Source of the DNA: Akkermansiaceae bacterium
GTDB taxonomy: Bacteria; Verrucomicrobiota; Verrucomicrobiia; Verrucomicrobiales; Akkermansiaceae
NCBI GenBank assembly: GCA_013041925.1
Contig: JABDRB010000011.1
Location: forward strand, 208,824-272,823
DNA: 64,000 nt
Direction: 5' to 3'
Made by a program: the position numbers and the translations under genes. Positions within the stretch are counted from its first letter, which is position 1, and every line of letters starts with the position of its first letter. The notes under the pieces were generated by a model that saw only the letters and a program-made list of their open reading frames with translations, searched no databases and was not told the origin of the DNA. This document shows positions 44,317 to 53,413 of the stretch, piece by piece.

Positions 44317-46158
44317 TTATTCCACCGTCACACTTTTGGCCAAGTTCCGTGGTTGATCAATCGCGCAACCGCGAATACGCGCAACGTGGTAAGCAAAAAG
44401 CTGAAGGGCGACAGCCGCTGGAACCACCGCGCTGTAGTGAGGACATGAAGGAATCTCGATGACGTGATCACATGCTTGCCGTGCCTCATCGTCGCCTTGG
44501 GTAACGACACCTAACACAGGTGCGCTGCGTGCCTTACACTCGGCAACATTACTCAACGATTTATCCTGCCCAGGCCCTTCATTGAGGAGGGCGATGACGG
44601 GCATCCCTTCCTCCAGCAAGGCGATCGGGCCGTGTTTGAGTTCCGCAGAGTGATAGCCTTCTGCGTGGATGTAGGAAATCTCCTTGAGCTTGAGCGCCCC
44701 CTCAAGGGCTACAGGAAACATGTACCCGCGGCCGATGTAAAACGCGTTGTTGTAGCCAGCGTAATGAGCGGCAACTTCCGCAAGTTGATCGTTGCTGGCT
44801 AATACCGCCTCGACGAGCTCTGGAAGTTTTTCTATTTCTTGGGCAATTTGAATCCCTTCCTCACGGGAGAGACGGTGCGCACGTGCAATTTTGAGTGCAA
44901 TCATCAGCAGCACCGAAACCTGACTGGTAAAGGCCTTGGTGGAGGCGACACTGATTTCTGGCCCCGCATGCAGGTAGATGCCGCGTCCGGTTTCACGTGC
45001 AATGGTCGATCCGACGACGTTGACGAGGGCGGCTACCAACGACCCTTTGTCGACCGCTTCACGGACGGCTGCGAGCGTATCGGCGGTTTCGCCCGATTGA
45101 CTGATGGCGAGCACCATATCGCGGCTACCAACGATCGGGTTACGGTAGCGAAACTCGGCAGCTTGTTCGACCTCAGCTGGGATGCCGGCAAAATCTTCAA
45201 CGGCGTATTCACCAATCAGGCCGGCATTCATTGAGGTGCCACAGCCGACGATGAGCAACCTCTGGATATCAACCAACTCACGTGGCGTGAGATTAAGCCC
45301 CGAGAGGATCGCTGTGCCACGCCCAGTATCGATACGCCCACGGATGGTATTGCGAATCGCCTCTGGTTGATCAAAAATTTCTTTGAGCATGTAGTGCTCG
45401 TAGCCTCCTTTTTCAGCCGCGCCCGGTGACCAGTCGATCTCAGCGGGTGTGCGTGTCACCGAGCTCGAGTCAAGGCTGCGGATATCCACATGGCTTCCTT
45501 CGATACGAGCAATATCATGATCGTCTAGGTAGATGGCCTGTCGGGTATAGGTGATGATGGCGGATGCATCTGAGGCGACAATGGTTTCGTCATCCCCGAG
45601 GCCGATGACAATGGGTGAGCCGCGGCGGGCGACAACCAGCACACCTAGTTCATCGGCAGACATGCAGGTGAGGCCATAAGTTCCCTCCACTTCCCTGAGT
45701 GCCTGAGTAACCGCTTGGAGCAAGTCCCCTTGGTAATGCGACTCGATGAGATGAGCGAGCACCTCGGAGTCCGTTTCAGAATGGAAGGTATGGCCGTCTG
45801 CTTTAAATCGATCACGCAGGGCGTTATGGTTTTCGATGATCCCATTGTGGACCAAGGCAATACGTCCGTTTGGTCCGAGGTGAGGGTGGGCATTGTCGGT
45901 TGTCGGTGGACCGTGGGTCGCCCAACGAGTGTGGGCGATACCCGAGTGGGAACCCGACAAGGTGGCGCGGATCGGGTCGTCATGAATCAATTGGTCAAGC
46001 CCCGCGACCTTACCACTTTGTTTTCGAATAAGAATGCCCTCTTGGCTGGCGACGGCGACGCCTGCCGAGTCATAGCCACGGTATTCGAGCTTTTTTAGTC
46101 CGCTGACCAATACTGGCATGGCGGCACGTTTTCCTGTATATCCTACGATTCCACACAT
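44317..46158 (-). CDS. glmS: Glutamine-fructose-6-phosphate aminotransferase (isomerizing)
   Basis: The 613-residue protein starts at ATG 46158 so that Cys2 (MCGIVGYTG) becomes the N-terminal nucleophile of the Ntn glutaminase domain. Two SIS domains follow (GCGTSMNAGLIGEYA, then YIGRGYMFPVALEGALKLKEISYIHAEGY), ending in NLAKSVTVE. It makes glucosamine-6-phosphate, the entry to peptidoglycan and LPS amino sugars. The open frame extends 88 codons upstream, but that is antisense of nothing conserved and is excluded. The 43 nt before it hold no obvious glmS ribozyme. Confidence 0.97.
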   Translation of the reverse strand: MCGIVGYTGKRAAMPVLVSGLKKLEYRGYDSAGVAVASQEGILIRKQSGKVAGLDQLIHDDPIRATLSGSHSGIAHTRWATHGPPTTDNAHPHLGPNGRIALVHNGIIENHNALRDRFKADGHTFHSETDSEVLAHLIESHYQGDLLQAVTQALREVEGTYGLTCMSADELGVLVVARRGSPIVIGLGDDETIVASDASAIITYTRQAIYLDDHDIARIEGSHVDIRSLDSSSVTRTPAEIDWSPGAAEKGGYEHYMLKEIFDQPEAIRNTIRGRIDTGRGTAILSGLNLTPRELVDIQRLLIVGCGTSMNAGLIGEYAVEDFAGIPAEVEQAAEFRYRNPIVGSRDMVLAISQSGETADTLAAVREAVDKGSLVAALVNVVGSTIARETGRGIYLHAGPEISVASTKAFTSQVSVLLMIALKIARAHRLSREEGIQIAQEIEKLPELVEAVLASNDQLAEVAAHYAGYNNAFYIGRGYMFPVALEGALKLKEISYIHAEGYHSAELKHGPIALLEEGMPVIALLNEGPGQDKSLSNVAECKARSAPVLGVVTQGDDEARQACDHVIEIPSCPHYSAVVPAAVALQLFAYHVARIRGCAIDQPRNLAKSVTVE

Positions 46159-46201
46159 AATGATGATTAATGGGGGTTTGCTCTTTTGAGATTGGGGTGG
46201 T

Positions 46202-47074
46202 TTATGATTGGAGGTCTCGTTCCACCGTTTCATTGGGCCGTGTCGACGAGTTCGGGCCCAGTTTGCGACCTGGGTAGATGGCAGTGAGAATTCCCGTATG
46301 GGTGCCGTCGCCGACGATGGTGCCGAATTTACGCCGACCTGTATCGGCCAGAGTTCCATCGACCATACTCCGGTGGTTGAGTCCATCGTGGCGGAGGTTG
46401 GAGGTGATGGTTCCCGCGCCAAAGTTCACCTTATTTCCGATGACGGAGTCACCGACGTAGCTGAGGTGGCCGATGGATGAGTGGTGACCGATGATGGAAT
46501 TTTTGATTTCAACCGCTTGGCCGATGTGGCAGTGGTCGCCGATGGCAGTTGATCCACGAAGATAACAGTTGGGACCAATTTTGCAATTTTCGCCGATCAC
46601 GATGTTGCCCTCGATGACGACGCCGGGGAGGATTTTTGACCCTTCACCGACGTGGATGACGCCATCGATGTGAGCTGCCGGGCTGACCTCGCCCATGTGC
46701 TTGGATTCCATCAGTGCAGAAACGAGCTGAGCATTGACCTCAATGAATTCCCACGGGTAGCGAAGCATGAATGACGACTCCGATGCGATGACGTCTTCGT
46801 TAGGTAAATACCCGTCAGATGAACCCCCTATCCATGCCAGCGTGTCGCCATCAGTGGATTTGAGCACGGCGGGACGGGATGCTTGGGAGAGGGAACGCCA
46901 GTCCCTTGGCGTGATCCAGGTATTTTCATACTGATTCGCGTCGACGACTCCATCGGCATTTTCAAACTGAAGATCGCGCAGGGATTGGCCAGCGATTAAT
47001 TGATTGCCGCAGTTGCCTTGATGATGGAGCGGCCACCAACAGGATTGGTCAGAGGGTTGAAGTGTGAGGTTCAT
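46202..47074 (-). CDS. GlmU-like left-handed beta-helix acetyltransferase without uridylyltransferase
   Basis: The 290-residue protein is taken from ATG 47074, 12 nt after glmM; a TTG overlapping the glmM stop is an alternative. From about residue 125 to 280 hexapeptide repeats build a left-handed helix matching GlmU's C-terminal half: AVEIKNSIIGHHSSIGHLSYVGDS, then NKVNFGAGTITSNLRHDG. The first about 120 residues keep only SSFMLRYPWEFIEVNAQLV and lack the nucleotide-binding LxAGxGTRM loop. It should acetylate glucosamine-1-phosphate; the UTP step must be done elsewhere. It lies between glmM and glmS. Confidence 0.85.
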   Translation of the reverse strand: MNLTLQPSDQSCWWPLHHQGNCGNQLIAGQSLRDLQFENADGVVDANQYENTWITPRDWRSLSQASRPAVLKSTDGDTLAWIGGSSDGYLPNEDVIASESSFMLRYPWEFIEVNAQLVSALMESKHMGEVSPAAHIDGVIHVGEGSKILPGVVIEGNIVIGENCKIGPNCYLRGSTAIGDHCHIGQAVEIKNSIIGHHSSIGHLSYVGDSVIGNKVNFGAGTITSNLRHDGLNHRSMVDGTLADTGRRKFGTIVGDGTHTGILTAIYPGRKLGPNSSTRPNETVERDLQS

Positions 47075-47085
47075 GACTTGAGATA

Positions 47086-48432
47086 TCAAACGCCGATGGT
47101 TTTCTGCACCGCCGAAGCAATGTGATCCGCTTGCTCGCGGGCAAGCTCGGCGTCGCTACATTCCGTTAGAATTCGGATTTTTCTTTCGGTGCCCGAGTAA
47201 CGAACCAGAACGCGACCATGATCGGCAAAAAGAGTCTGCGCGGATAGGATGGCCGCATGCACATCTGGGATCTCCTCAATGGGAGGCTTCTCAGTGACAT
47301 CGAGCCCGAGAAGAACCTGTGGATAAATGTTCATACAGTCGGCAAGCTCGGAAAGGGGTAACCCTTTTTCCCGCATCATCGAGAGCACCATGAGCGCACT
47401 CATAATCCCGTCACCAGTGGTGGCGTGGTCGGAATAGATGATGTGGCCTGAGTTTTCTCCGCCCAAGTTGTAATCATTTTTACGCATGCATTCGAGCACA
47501 AGACGATCGCCTACGCCGGTGGTTTCAAGGGCGATCCCATCAGCGGCCAGCGCATCGCGGAGACCGAGGTTACTCATCACGGTGGCGACCAAGGTGTCAC
47601 CCCGAAGTTTCCCTTGGGCCTTGAGGGCTTTGGCACAGAGGCAGAGGACACGGTCGCCATCAACAACGGCGCCTGTTTCATCACAGAAGATCACGCGGTC
47701 AGCATCTCCATCGAGACAAATACCGACGTCCGCCCCGTGTGCTTTGACGACCGCGGCGGCATTTTCTGGATGAAGTGCCCCACAGTTTTCATTGATATTG
47801 CAACCATCGGGGTGGGTGGCAAGCTTGATGACCTCAGCGCCAAGCTCCTGAAGGATGAGTGGTCCGACATGGTAGCCCGCGCCGTTGGCACAATCGACAA
47901 CGACTTTAAGTCCATCCAGTGAATTGGCGCCGGCAGCATTTTTGGTAAATTCGATATAGCGCCCCATGGCGTCATCGATGCGGATGGCCTTGCCCATGTC
48001 GCACTCTGGGTAGGGCAGATCATCGGCGAGGATAAGTTTTTCAACTTCATGCTCGAGTTGGTCACTGAGTTTAAATCCATTCGGGCCAAATATTTTGATA
48101 CCGTTATCTTGGTATGGGTTGTGGGATGCGGTCAGCATGATACCGGCATCACAACCCATCGAGCTTGTGAGGTGGGCGACGGCGGGGGTGGGTGCGGGGC
48201 CCGTGAGAAGGACGCGTGACCCTTCTGACACCAACCCGCTGGTGATCGCCGTTTCCAACATGTATCCAGAGAGTCTGGTATCCTTGCCGATGACCACTTT
48301 GTGTTTTTTGCTTCCGTTGGCTGCGAGGACACGCGCTACTGCGCGGCCGATTCTGAGTGCAACTTCTGGGGTGATCGGCCATTGGTTGGCGATGCCCCGG
48401 ATTCCGTCGGTGCCAAATAGAGGGGTTCTCAT
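47086..48432 (-). CDS. glmM: Phosphoglucosamine mutase
   Basis: The 448-residue enzyme interconverts glucosamine-6-P and glucosamine-1-P. FGTDGIRG opens the protein, the phosphoserine is Ser103 in MLTASHNPYQDNG, the Mg loop is DGDADRV, the sugar-binding loop GGENSGHI, and the phosphate loop RYSGTERKIRIL. Length is typical. It is the first gene of a glmM, GlmU-like, glmS cluster transcribed leftward. Confidence 0.97.
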   Translation of the reverse strand: MRTPLFGTDGIRGIANQWPITPEVALRIGRAVARVLAANGSKKHKVVIGKDTRLSGYMLETAITSGLVSEGSRVLLTGPAPTPAVAHLTSSMGCDAGIMLTASHNPYQDNGIKIFGPNGFKLSDQLEHEVEKLILADDLPYPECDMGKAIRIDDAMGRYIEFTKNAAGANSLDGLKVVVDCANGAGYHVGPLILQELGAEVIKLATHPDGCNINENCGALHPENAAAVVKAHGADVGICLDGDADRVIFCDETGAVVDGDRVLCLCAKALKAQGKLRGDTLVATVMSNLGLRDALAADGIALETTGVGDRLVLECMRKNDYNLGGENSGHIIYSDHATTGDGIMSALMVLSMMREKGLPLSELADCMNIYPQVLLGLDVTEKPPIEEIPDVHAAILSAQTLFADHGRVLVRYSGTERKIRILTECSDAELAREQADHIASAVQKTIGV

Positions 48433-48635
48433 GAACGTGGATCAGTGAGGTTAAAATGCATAAATGAAAAAGATAATCGATCAATTCTACCCAATCACAA
48501 CGTGTTGTAAATATTTAGTCGCAGAAAAACAGACTTGCGCCGGGAGGTCACTTGCTGGCCGTGCTTGGATGCCCATGACAGAGTGAGAGTCTGTGATTGA
48601 TTCCATGCGAATTCCTGCGAAATTAACCCCATCAT

Positions 48636-49550
48636 ATGCCGATCAATAAACTCAACACCCTTCGTGAGCGCCTATCAACTGCCGTCTTAGGTGCCGATGA
48701 GGCAGGCACTCTGTTACTCACCGCATTGCTTGCTAAGGGGCACGCCTTGATCGAGGGAGCGCCGGGTGTGGGGAAAACCTCCCTCGCCCAAACCCTTGCC
48801 AACGGGATTGGCGGGTCGTTCAAACGGATTCAATTTACACCCGATCTGCTGCCGTCGGATATTCTCGGTTATCATCTTTACAGGCAACACAATGGCGACT
48901 TTGAGTTTATCGCGGGGCCCGTGTTTTCCAACTTACTGCTCGCAGATGAAATCAACCGGACGTCACCACGGGTGCAATCCGCATTATTAGAGGCCATGAG
49001 CGAGGGGCAGGTCACAATTGATGGATCGACTCGTGATTTGGAAAAACCCTTTTTAGTGGTGGCCACTCAGAACATCACCTCGTCCGTAGGCACCTTCCCG
49101 TTACCTGAGCCACAGCTGGACCGCTTTCTTTTATCGATTCCGATGTCGCTTCCCGATGCAGAAACGCAACGCTCTATTCTGGATGTGCATGCTGCGGGGG
49201 AGAGCAAGGTGACATCCCATGACCCACTGTTGGATACCGTTGAGATCATGGAGTTACAAAATCAGGCTGCCGCATTACCCATCGCTCAGAACTTAAACGC
49301 CTACATCATCAACCTCTGTGAATCGGTGAGACGTCTGGCAGGGGGCGGACATACGGTCTCGGTGCGTGCCTCAATCGCGCTGATGCGTGCCGCCCAAGCC
49401 CACGCGTTTCTCGACGGACAAGTCGCGGTGCACCCCGACCACGTGCAGGCGGTATTTCCTCATGTCATGCGGCACCGACTCTTGCCCGACGACGGATCAT
49501 CGCCGGAGCCGATTCTCGAGGCGGCGGTCAAAAACACCCCTGTGTCCTGA
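48636..49550 (+). CDS. MoxR-family AAA+ ATPase
   Basis: The 304-residue protein has Walker A GAPGVGKTS (41-49), the MoxR-specific RIQFTPDLLPSDILGY and GPVFSNLLLADEINRTSPRVQSALLEAMSEGQVT (Walker B plus sensor region), and VVATQNITSSVGTFPLPEPQLDRF (sensor 1). MoxR ATPases act as chaperones together with DUF58 and often with transglutaminase or VWA proteins. DUF58 and TgpA-like genes lie 3-5 kb away on the other strand. Confidence 0.93.
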   Translation: MPINKLNTLRERLSTAVLGADEAGTLLLTALLAKGHALIEGAPGVGKTSLAQTLANGIGGSFKRIQFTPDLLPSDILGYHLYRQHNGDFEFIAGPVFSNLLLADEINRTSPRVQSALLEAMSEGQVTIDGSTRDLEKPFLVVATQNITSSVGTFPLPEPQLDRFLLSIPMSLPDAETQRSILDVHAAGESKVTSHDPLLDTVEIMELQNQAAALPIAQNLNAYIINLCESVRRLAGGGHTVSVRASIALMRAAQAHAFLDGQVAVHPDHVQAVFPHVMRHRLLPDDGSSPEPILEAAVKNTPVS

Positions 49551-49561
49551 CAAATGCTAAA

Positions 49562-50461
49562 TCATTCCGCATCGTCGCGATGCCGGTCTGAGGGAATATT
49601 CCATGCCGTGAGCCAGTGGTGGGTGGTTTTTTGATACCCCGCCTTCATCATCTTTTTTTCCATGTCAGGGAAGTGGGCCGCGCCATAGAAGATGGCTAAT
49701 TTCTTTTTTCCCGCCTTGATCTGACCGTCCAGCACCTTGAGGCACTTGGTATTGCGGTCGCCGATGATCACACTTTCTCCCAGCATGCCAGATACTTGAT
49801 CGTCTGCGCCACCCAGGGTATCGACGAGTTCCCGTTTCATCCCGTTGGAATTGCCACTGAGCATGGCCATCAACAGCTTCTGTAGGTTCGGTGGCTTAAT
49901 TTTTGAATCCGCACCCTTTGCCGCACTTTGCAGGGCAAACCCGAGCAATGATTCACCTTTTTGTGCCTGCAGGTTTTTAAATTCTTTGAGGGAAAGATCG
50001 GCGTGCACAAAGTTGGCGGACTGGTAGTTGATTCCTTCTTTTTGGCCCTGAAGGCGAAGAGCTTGGCTAAGCAGGCCATAGAGGTCGTTGATCGCTTTCA
50101 CCATCGTTTCGTCCCCCTCTTGGGCGGGCTCGGGGAGTCGACCCTTTTTCATCTGGTCGCCACCGACCATTTCGAAGAGGACAGACTCGTAAGCCTTAAA
50201 TTTCTGATTAAGCTGGGTGTAATACTGGGCATCGGCGATGTGGATGGCACCGATGAGATCGACGGTGACCTCCCCCTTCACATAGCGGGTGATGCCGGTT
50301 TGAAGCTTTACGTTCTCCGTATCCCGTTTGACACGGATAAAGGATGACGCCATTCGTTTGGGTGCCGATGGTTCAGCCACTTGGGTCGCGGTGGAATCCA
50401 CAACCTGTGCGCTTGCAGAAAAAAGACAGAAGGAGAAAAAAAGCAGGAGAATGGTTTTCAT
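49562..50461 (-). CDS. Secreted TraB/GumN (TIKI-like) family protein
   Basis: The 299-residue protein is taken from ATG 50461; AGAGGA lies 6-7 nt upstream as a Shine-Dalgarno sequence. The signal peptide is MKTILLLFFSFCLFSASA. TraB/TIKI-fold blocks are VDLIGAIHIADAQYY (the first conserved His), VLFEMVGGDQM and the closing LAIFYGAAHFPDMEKKM. Eukaryotic TIKI proteins are metalloproteases; bacterial ones are unproven. The stop is 11 nt from the MoxR stop (convergent). Confidence 0.82.
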   Translation of the reverse strand: MKTILLLFFSFCLFSASAQVVDSTATQVAEPSAPKRMASSFIRVKRDTENVKLQTGITRYVKGEVTVDLIGAIHIADAQYYTQLNQKFKAYESVLFEMVGGDQMKKGRLPEPAQEGDETMVKAINDLYGLLSQALRLQGQKEGINYQSANFVHADLSLKEFKNLQAQKGESLLGFALQSAAKGADSKIKPPNLQKLLMAMLSGNSNGMKRELVDTLGGADDQVSGMLGESVIIGDRNTKCLKVLDGQIKAGKKKLAIFYGAAHFPDMEKKMMKAGYQKTTHHWLTAWNIPSDRHRDDAE

Positions 50462-50562
50462 CGGGTCCTCTGATGATGGATGAAAATCGATGACAGCGCA
50501 AATTTTTGTCGAAAAAATAACTGCGGGATTGCGGTCGGGCGCGGGGACGCTAGGTTTTTGCC

Positions 50563-51636
50563 ATGTTAAAAATGAGTCAAACATTTGTCATCCGCATGGT
50601 TGCGTGGTCGAGTTTGATTTTATATTTAGTCTGTGACTTTTTTATTTTTACCGGCCCGCTCCAGCGCGAGCTACGCAGCATGTTTCCGACGCAGGAAGAT
50701 GTCATCGCCCATGCGAGGGCAGAGGGGATCTGCGCCAAGGTCTTCAACGCTCCGATTTACCGCAGTCAGGTCGATCGCCGCGTCCAAGAAAATCTGTGGC
50801 GGACAGGTAGGGATGCGAATAAGGTCAGCGCGACCGAGATGAACATGCTGAGATGGGGCGCCCTGAACACGATGATCGACGAACACATCATGCGGATCAA
50901 GGTGCGCGTCAACGTCGAGCAAGCACCCGTGCCCGAGGAGGAGGTCGATGCCGAGGTGCTGCGATTTGAAAAACGCTTCAGCTCCGCCGCCGAGCTCAAT
51001 AAGGCGATGGCGGCACAGGGAATCGAGAGCCGTAAGGAATTGCGATTTCGGCTAGCCGCCCGCTTGCAACAGGAAAAGTATGTGATGCAAAAAATTCAAC
51101 CCCACCTCGAGGTCAGTGAACAGGTGGCTCGGCAGTGGTATCATGATCACAAATCCGAACTTACCATGCCAGAGCGGCGGCGTATTCGACATGTATTTCT
51201 GGCAGCCTTGGATCACCCGTCCGATGAGGCAAAAGCCACTCTAGCCATACACCTCGATGCCTTAAAGGCGGGGACATCCACCATCGAAAAACTTGCAGAA
51301 AACTTCAGTGATGACGCACAGAGCAAGCGGCAGGGTGGAGACTTAGGGTGGATGAGCCGTCAGCGTATTCCAGCTGACTTTGCCGCCCATGCATTTACCC
51401 TCCCGATAAATTCACCAGCACTCGTGAAAACCAAGCTCGGCTGGCATATTATCGAGGTGACCGGCATCAAAAAGCCTTCGCTGCTTCCCTTCGAGACGAT
51501 GCACGCTGAAATCATGGCTGCCATTTCCGATAGCCGTAGAGAGGCCGCCATCAAGCAATACCGACACCAGTTACGTCTACTCAACCACGAAAAGGTGGAG
51601 ATTTTCAAGACGGTTCTTGAGTATGACCTGCCTTAA
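50563..51636 (+). CDS. Periplasmic parvulin-type peptidyl-prolyl isomerase
   Basis: The 357-residue protein has one N-terminal membrane anchor (about 10-32). A SurA/PrsA-like helical region follows (VNVEQAPVPEEEVDAEVLRFEKRF). The PPIC domain lies at about 175-300 with RIRHVFLAALDHPSDEAK, GGDLGWMSRQRIPADFAAHAFTLPINSPALVKTKLGWHIIEV. It should assist folding of exported proteins. Its last 32 nt overlap the end of the convergent transglutaminase gene. Confidence 0.9.
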   Translation: MLKMSQTFVIRMVAWSSLILYLVCDFFIFTGPLQRELRSMFPTQEDVIAHARAEGICAKVFNAPIYRSQVDRRVQENLWRTGRDANKVSATEMNMLRWGALNTMIDEHIMRIKVRVNVEQAPVPEEEVDAEVLRFEKRFSSAAELNKAMAAQGIESRKELRFRLAARLQQEKYVMQKIQPHLEVSEQVARQWYHDHKSELTMPERRRIRHVFLAALDHPSDEAKATLAIHLDALKAGTSTIEKLAENFSDDAQSKRQGGDLGWMSRQRIPADFAAHAFTLPINSPALVKTKLGWHIIEVTGIKKPSLLPFETMHAEIMAAISDSRREAAIKQYRHQLRLLNHEKVEIFKTVLEYDLP

Positions 51637-53377
51637 CGAGGGTGGATTTTTTCCACTCTCGGATGCCGTGCTTCAGCGCTTTTTCCGTGGACGGGTTTTT
51701 GGGTTCTGCGTTGTAAACAACACCATAGTGGTAACCTAACATGCCGTCAACAAATGCCGGTGCGGCGTCATTATTACGTAACACGTCAAGATGCTGGCGC
51801 AGTGTGCGTCCGGAGGGCATCGGGTAGCCGAGGATGGCGCAGGTTTGTTTAAACTCGATGAGATAAGTGGGAGGACGACACAAAACGGATCGACCCTCCG
51901 GTGTGGTCATTGGCCGTGTGCGGGCGCGTATCATCAGCGCTGCAGCGCCACAGATCCCAACGATCACAAGCATAAGATAAAGGGTGCGTGATGCCATCTT
52001 CAGGGCAAGCGGGTTACTGGGAAAGGGGTCGTCGGCAGACTGCTGCTGGGTAATGGCTTCCTCTGGGTCAGGCGCCTCTTCTCCCTCAGGAGCAGCGTGT
52101 GCTTCAGGCGTCGCTCCACCATCCGCCGGGGTGGTATCAAAAACAACCCAACCATAACCCTCAAGGTGAATCTCCGTCCACGCATGCGCGTCTTTAGCGC
52201 GAAAAACAAACATATTTTGTGCCTTGTAGAGTCTGCCACCGGACCAGCCAAAAGCGATTCGGCTAGGCACGCCCAATGCGCGACAAAGCATGGCTGCCGC
52301 CGTCGCAAAGTGTTCGCAGTAACCTCGTTTTTCCTGATAGAGGAAATTCTCTAGCGGGCTCGCGTCAGATCGGTTCGTGGTTTTGAGCGAATACACGTAG
52401 TGGTCCTGCAGGAAATGACGCAAGCCGTCGAGTCGGGCAGCAAGGTCAGGTTCACGGCTAAAGGCCTGAGCTGTCAACCTCAGCTGATGAGCAAGATCCG
52501 AGGGGAGACTGAGATCATCTCGCGCAGGGGCGGCGGGCGCAATCGGCTTACCCATCAGATCCGCCCAATGAAGCGGGCTCGATGTGACATCGTAGCTGTA
52601 TCCATCCGTATCGTCGATAAGCTCAGGCAATCGATGAATGGCATCACCGAGATGCGTAAGCTGGGTGACGCCGGTGGCCGTCACCCCGTGAAGGCTTATA
52701 AAGAGGTTGTTTCCTGTCGGGTTATTAGCGTGATAAACCCGATAATTGATCGAGCTTTCTGGGTTATAACGAGGAAAGGTGATGGGTGCTTTCCGTTCAC
52801 TTCGGGGTGTTGGTGATGCCGACCATGTGATGCCATTGAAACGGGAAAGTGCCAGAGACCTGAGATAGATGCGTGAGTTAAGGAGTGTGTTGGCGTCCTC
52901 ACTTTCGACGATCTTCATAAAAACCTCAGGTTGATTGCTGAGCTTGGGATCGTCGTTCGACCTTATATCAACTTTCAGATCCTTTCTAAAATCCCAAAGA
53001 CCAGAGACTCGGACGCCCGCCGAACGATCACGATCACGTCGACCTACACCACCCGACTGGCGCACGCTGGCAAATGGACTCTCAAACGCAACAACCAAGG
53101 CGTCGACGGGGGCCGCCAATGTGCTCGTGATTACCACCAAACTGGCTTCAGTAAACACAATCGCCGCAGCCAGCGTGAGATAATCCATCACCTTGGCGCG
53201 ACGCAGGCTCCACATACGAGGGGTGACCGTGTCCCTGCGCCCCCCCCAGAATGCGACACCAACCAACAGTATGGCTACGGCCAGACACGCACGCGGCACG
53301 AGATCCGGCGCACCAGGCCATCCACGGAGGAGGGCATAGGCACTAGCCGCGGCAACGATGAGTGTTAAACTGCGCAT
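51605..53377 (-). CDS. TgpA-like membrane transglutaminase protein
   Basis: The 590-residue protein has three N-terminal hydrophobic segments (about 3-20, 28-45 and 66-90), fewer than the usual five or six of TgpA. A periplasmic transglutaminase-like domain has Cys in RGYCEHFATAAAMLCRALGVPSRI, His in DAHAWTEIHL and Asp in VVFDTTP. A further transmembrane helix (LYLMLVIVGICGAAALMI) and a DUF4129-like tail follow. With DUF58 upstream (37 nt) and MoxR nearby it forms the familiar MoxR/DUF58/transglutaminase set of unknown substrate. Confidence 0.88.
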   Translation of the reverse strand: MRSLTLIVAAASAYALLRGWPGAPDLVPRACLAVAILLVGVAFWGGRRDTVTPRMWSLRRAKVMDYLTLAAAIVFTEASLVVITSTLAAPVDALVVAFESPFASVRQSGGVGRRDRDRSAGVRVSGLWDFRKDLKVDIRSNDDPKLSNQPEVFMKIVESEDANTLLNSRIYLRSLALSRFNGITWSASPTPRSERKAPITFPRYNPESSINYRVYHANNPTGNNLFISLHGVTATGVTQLTHLGDAIHRLPELIDDTDGYSYDVTSSPLHWADLMGKPIAPAAPARDDLSLPSDLAHQLRLTAQAFSREPDLAARLDGLRHFLQDHYVYSLKTTNRSDASPLENFLYQEKRGYCEHFATAAAMLCRALGVPSRIAFGWSGGRLYKAQNMFVFRAKDAHAWTEIHLEGYGWVVFDTTPADGGATPEAHAAPEGEEAPDPEEAITQQQSADDPFPSNPLALKMASRTLYLMLVIVGICGAAALMIRARTRPMTTPEGRSVLCRPPTYLIEFKQTCAILGYPMPSGRTLRQHLDVLRNNDAAPAFVDGMLGYHYGVVYNAEPKNPSTEKALKHGIREWKKSTLVKAGHTQEPS

Positions 53378-53413
53378 GGGTTCTGATTCGAATAATTTGT
53401 TCGTATTTTCAGA

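Noticed and set aside
46115..46201. glmS ribozyme upstream of glmS
   Set aside because: The gap between the GlmU-like gene and glmS is 43 nt, too short for the ribozyme, and no core motif is seen.
46159..46422. 88-codon N-terminal extension of GlmS
   Set aside because: GlmS needs Cys at position 2 after MCGIVG; the extension overlaps the GlmU-like gene and has no homology.
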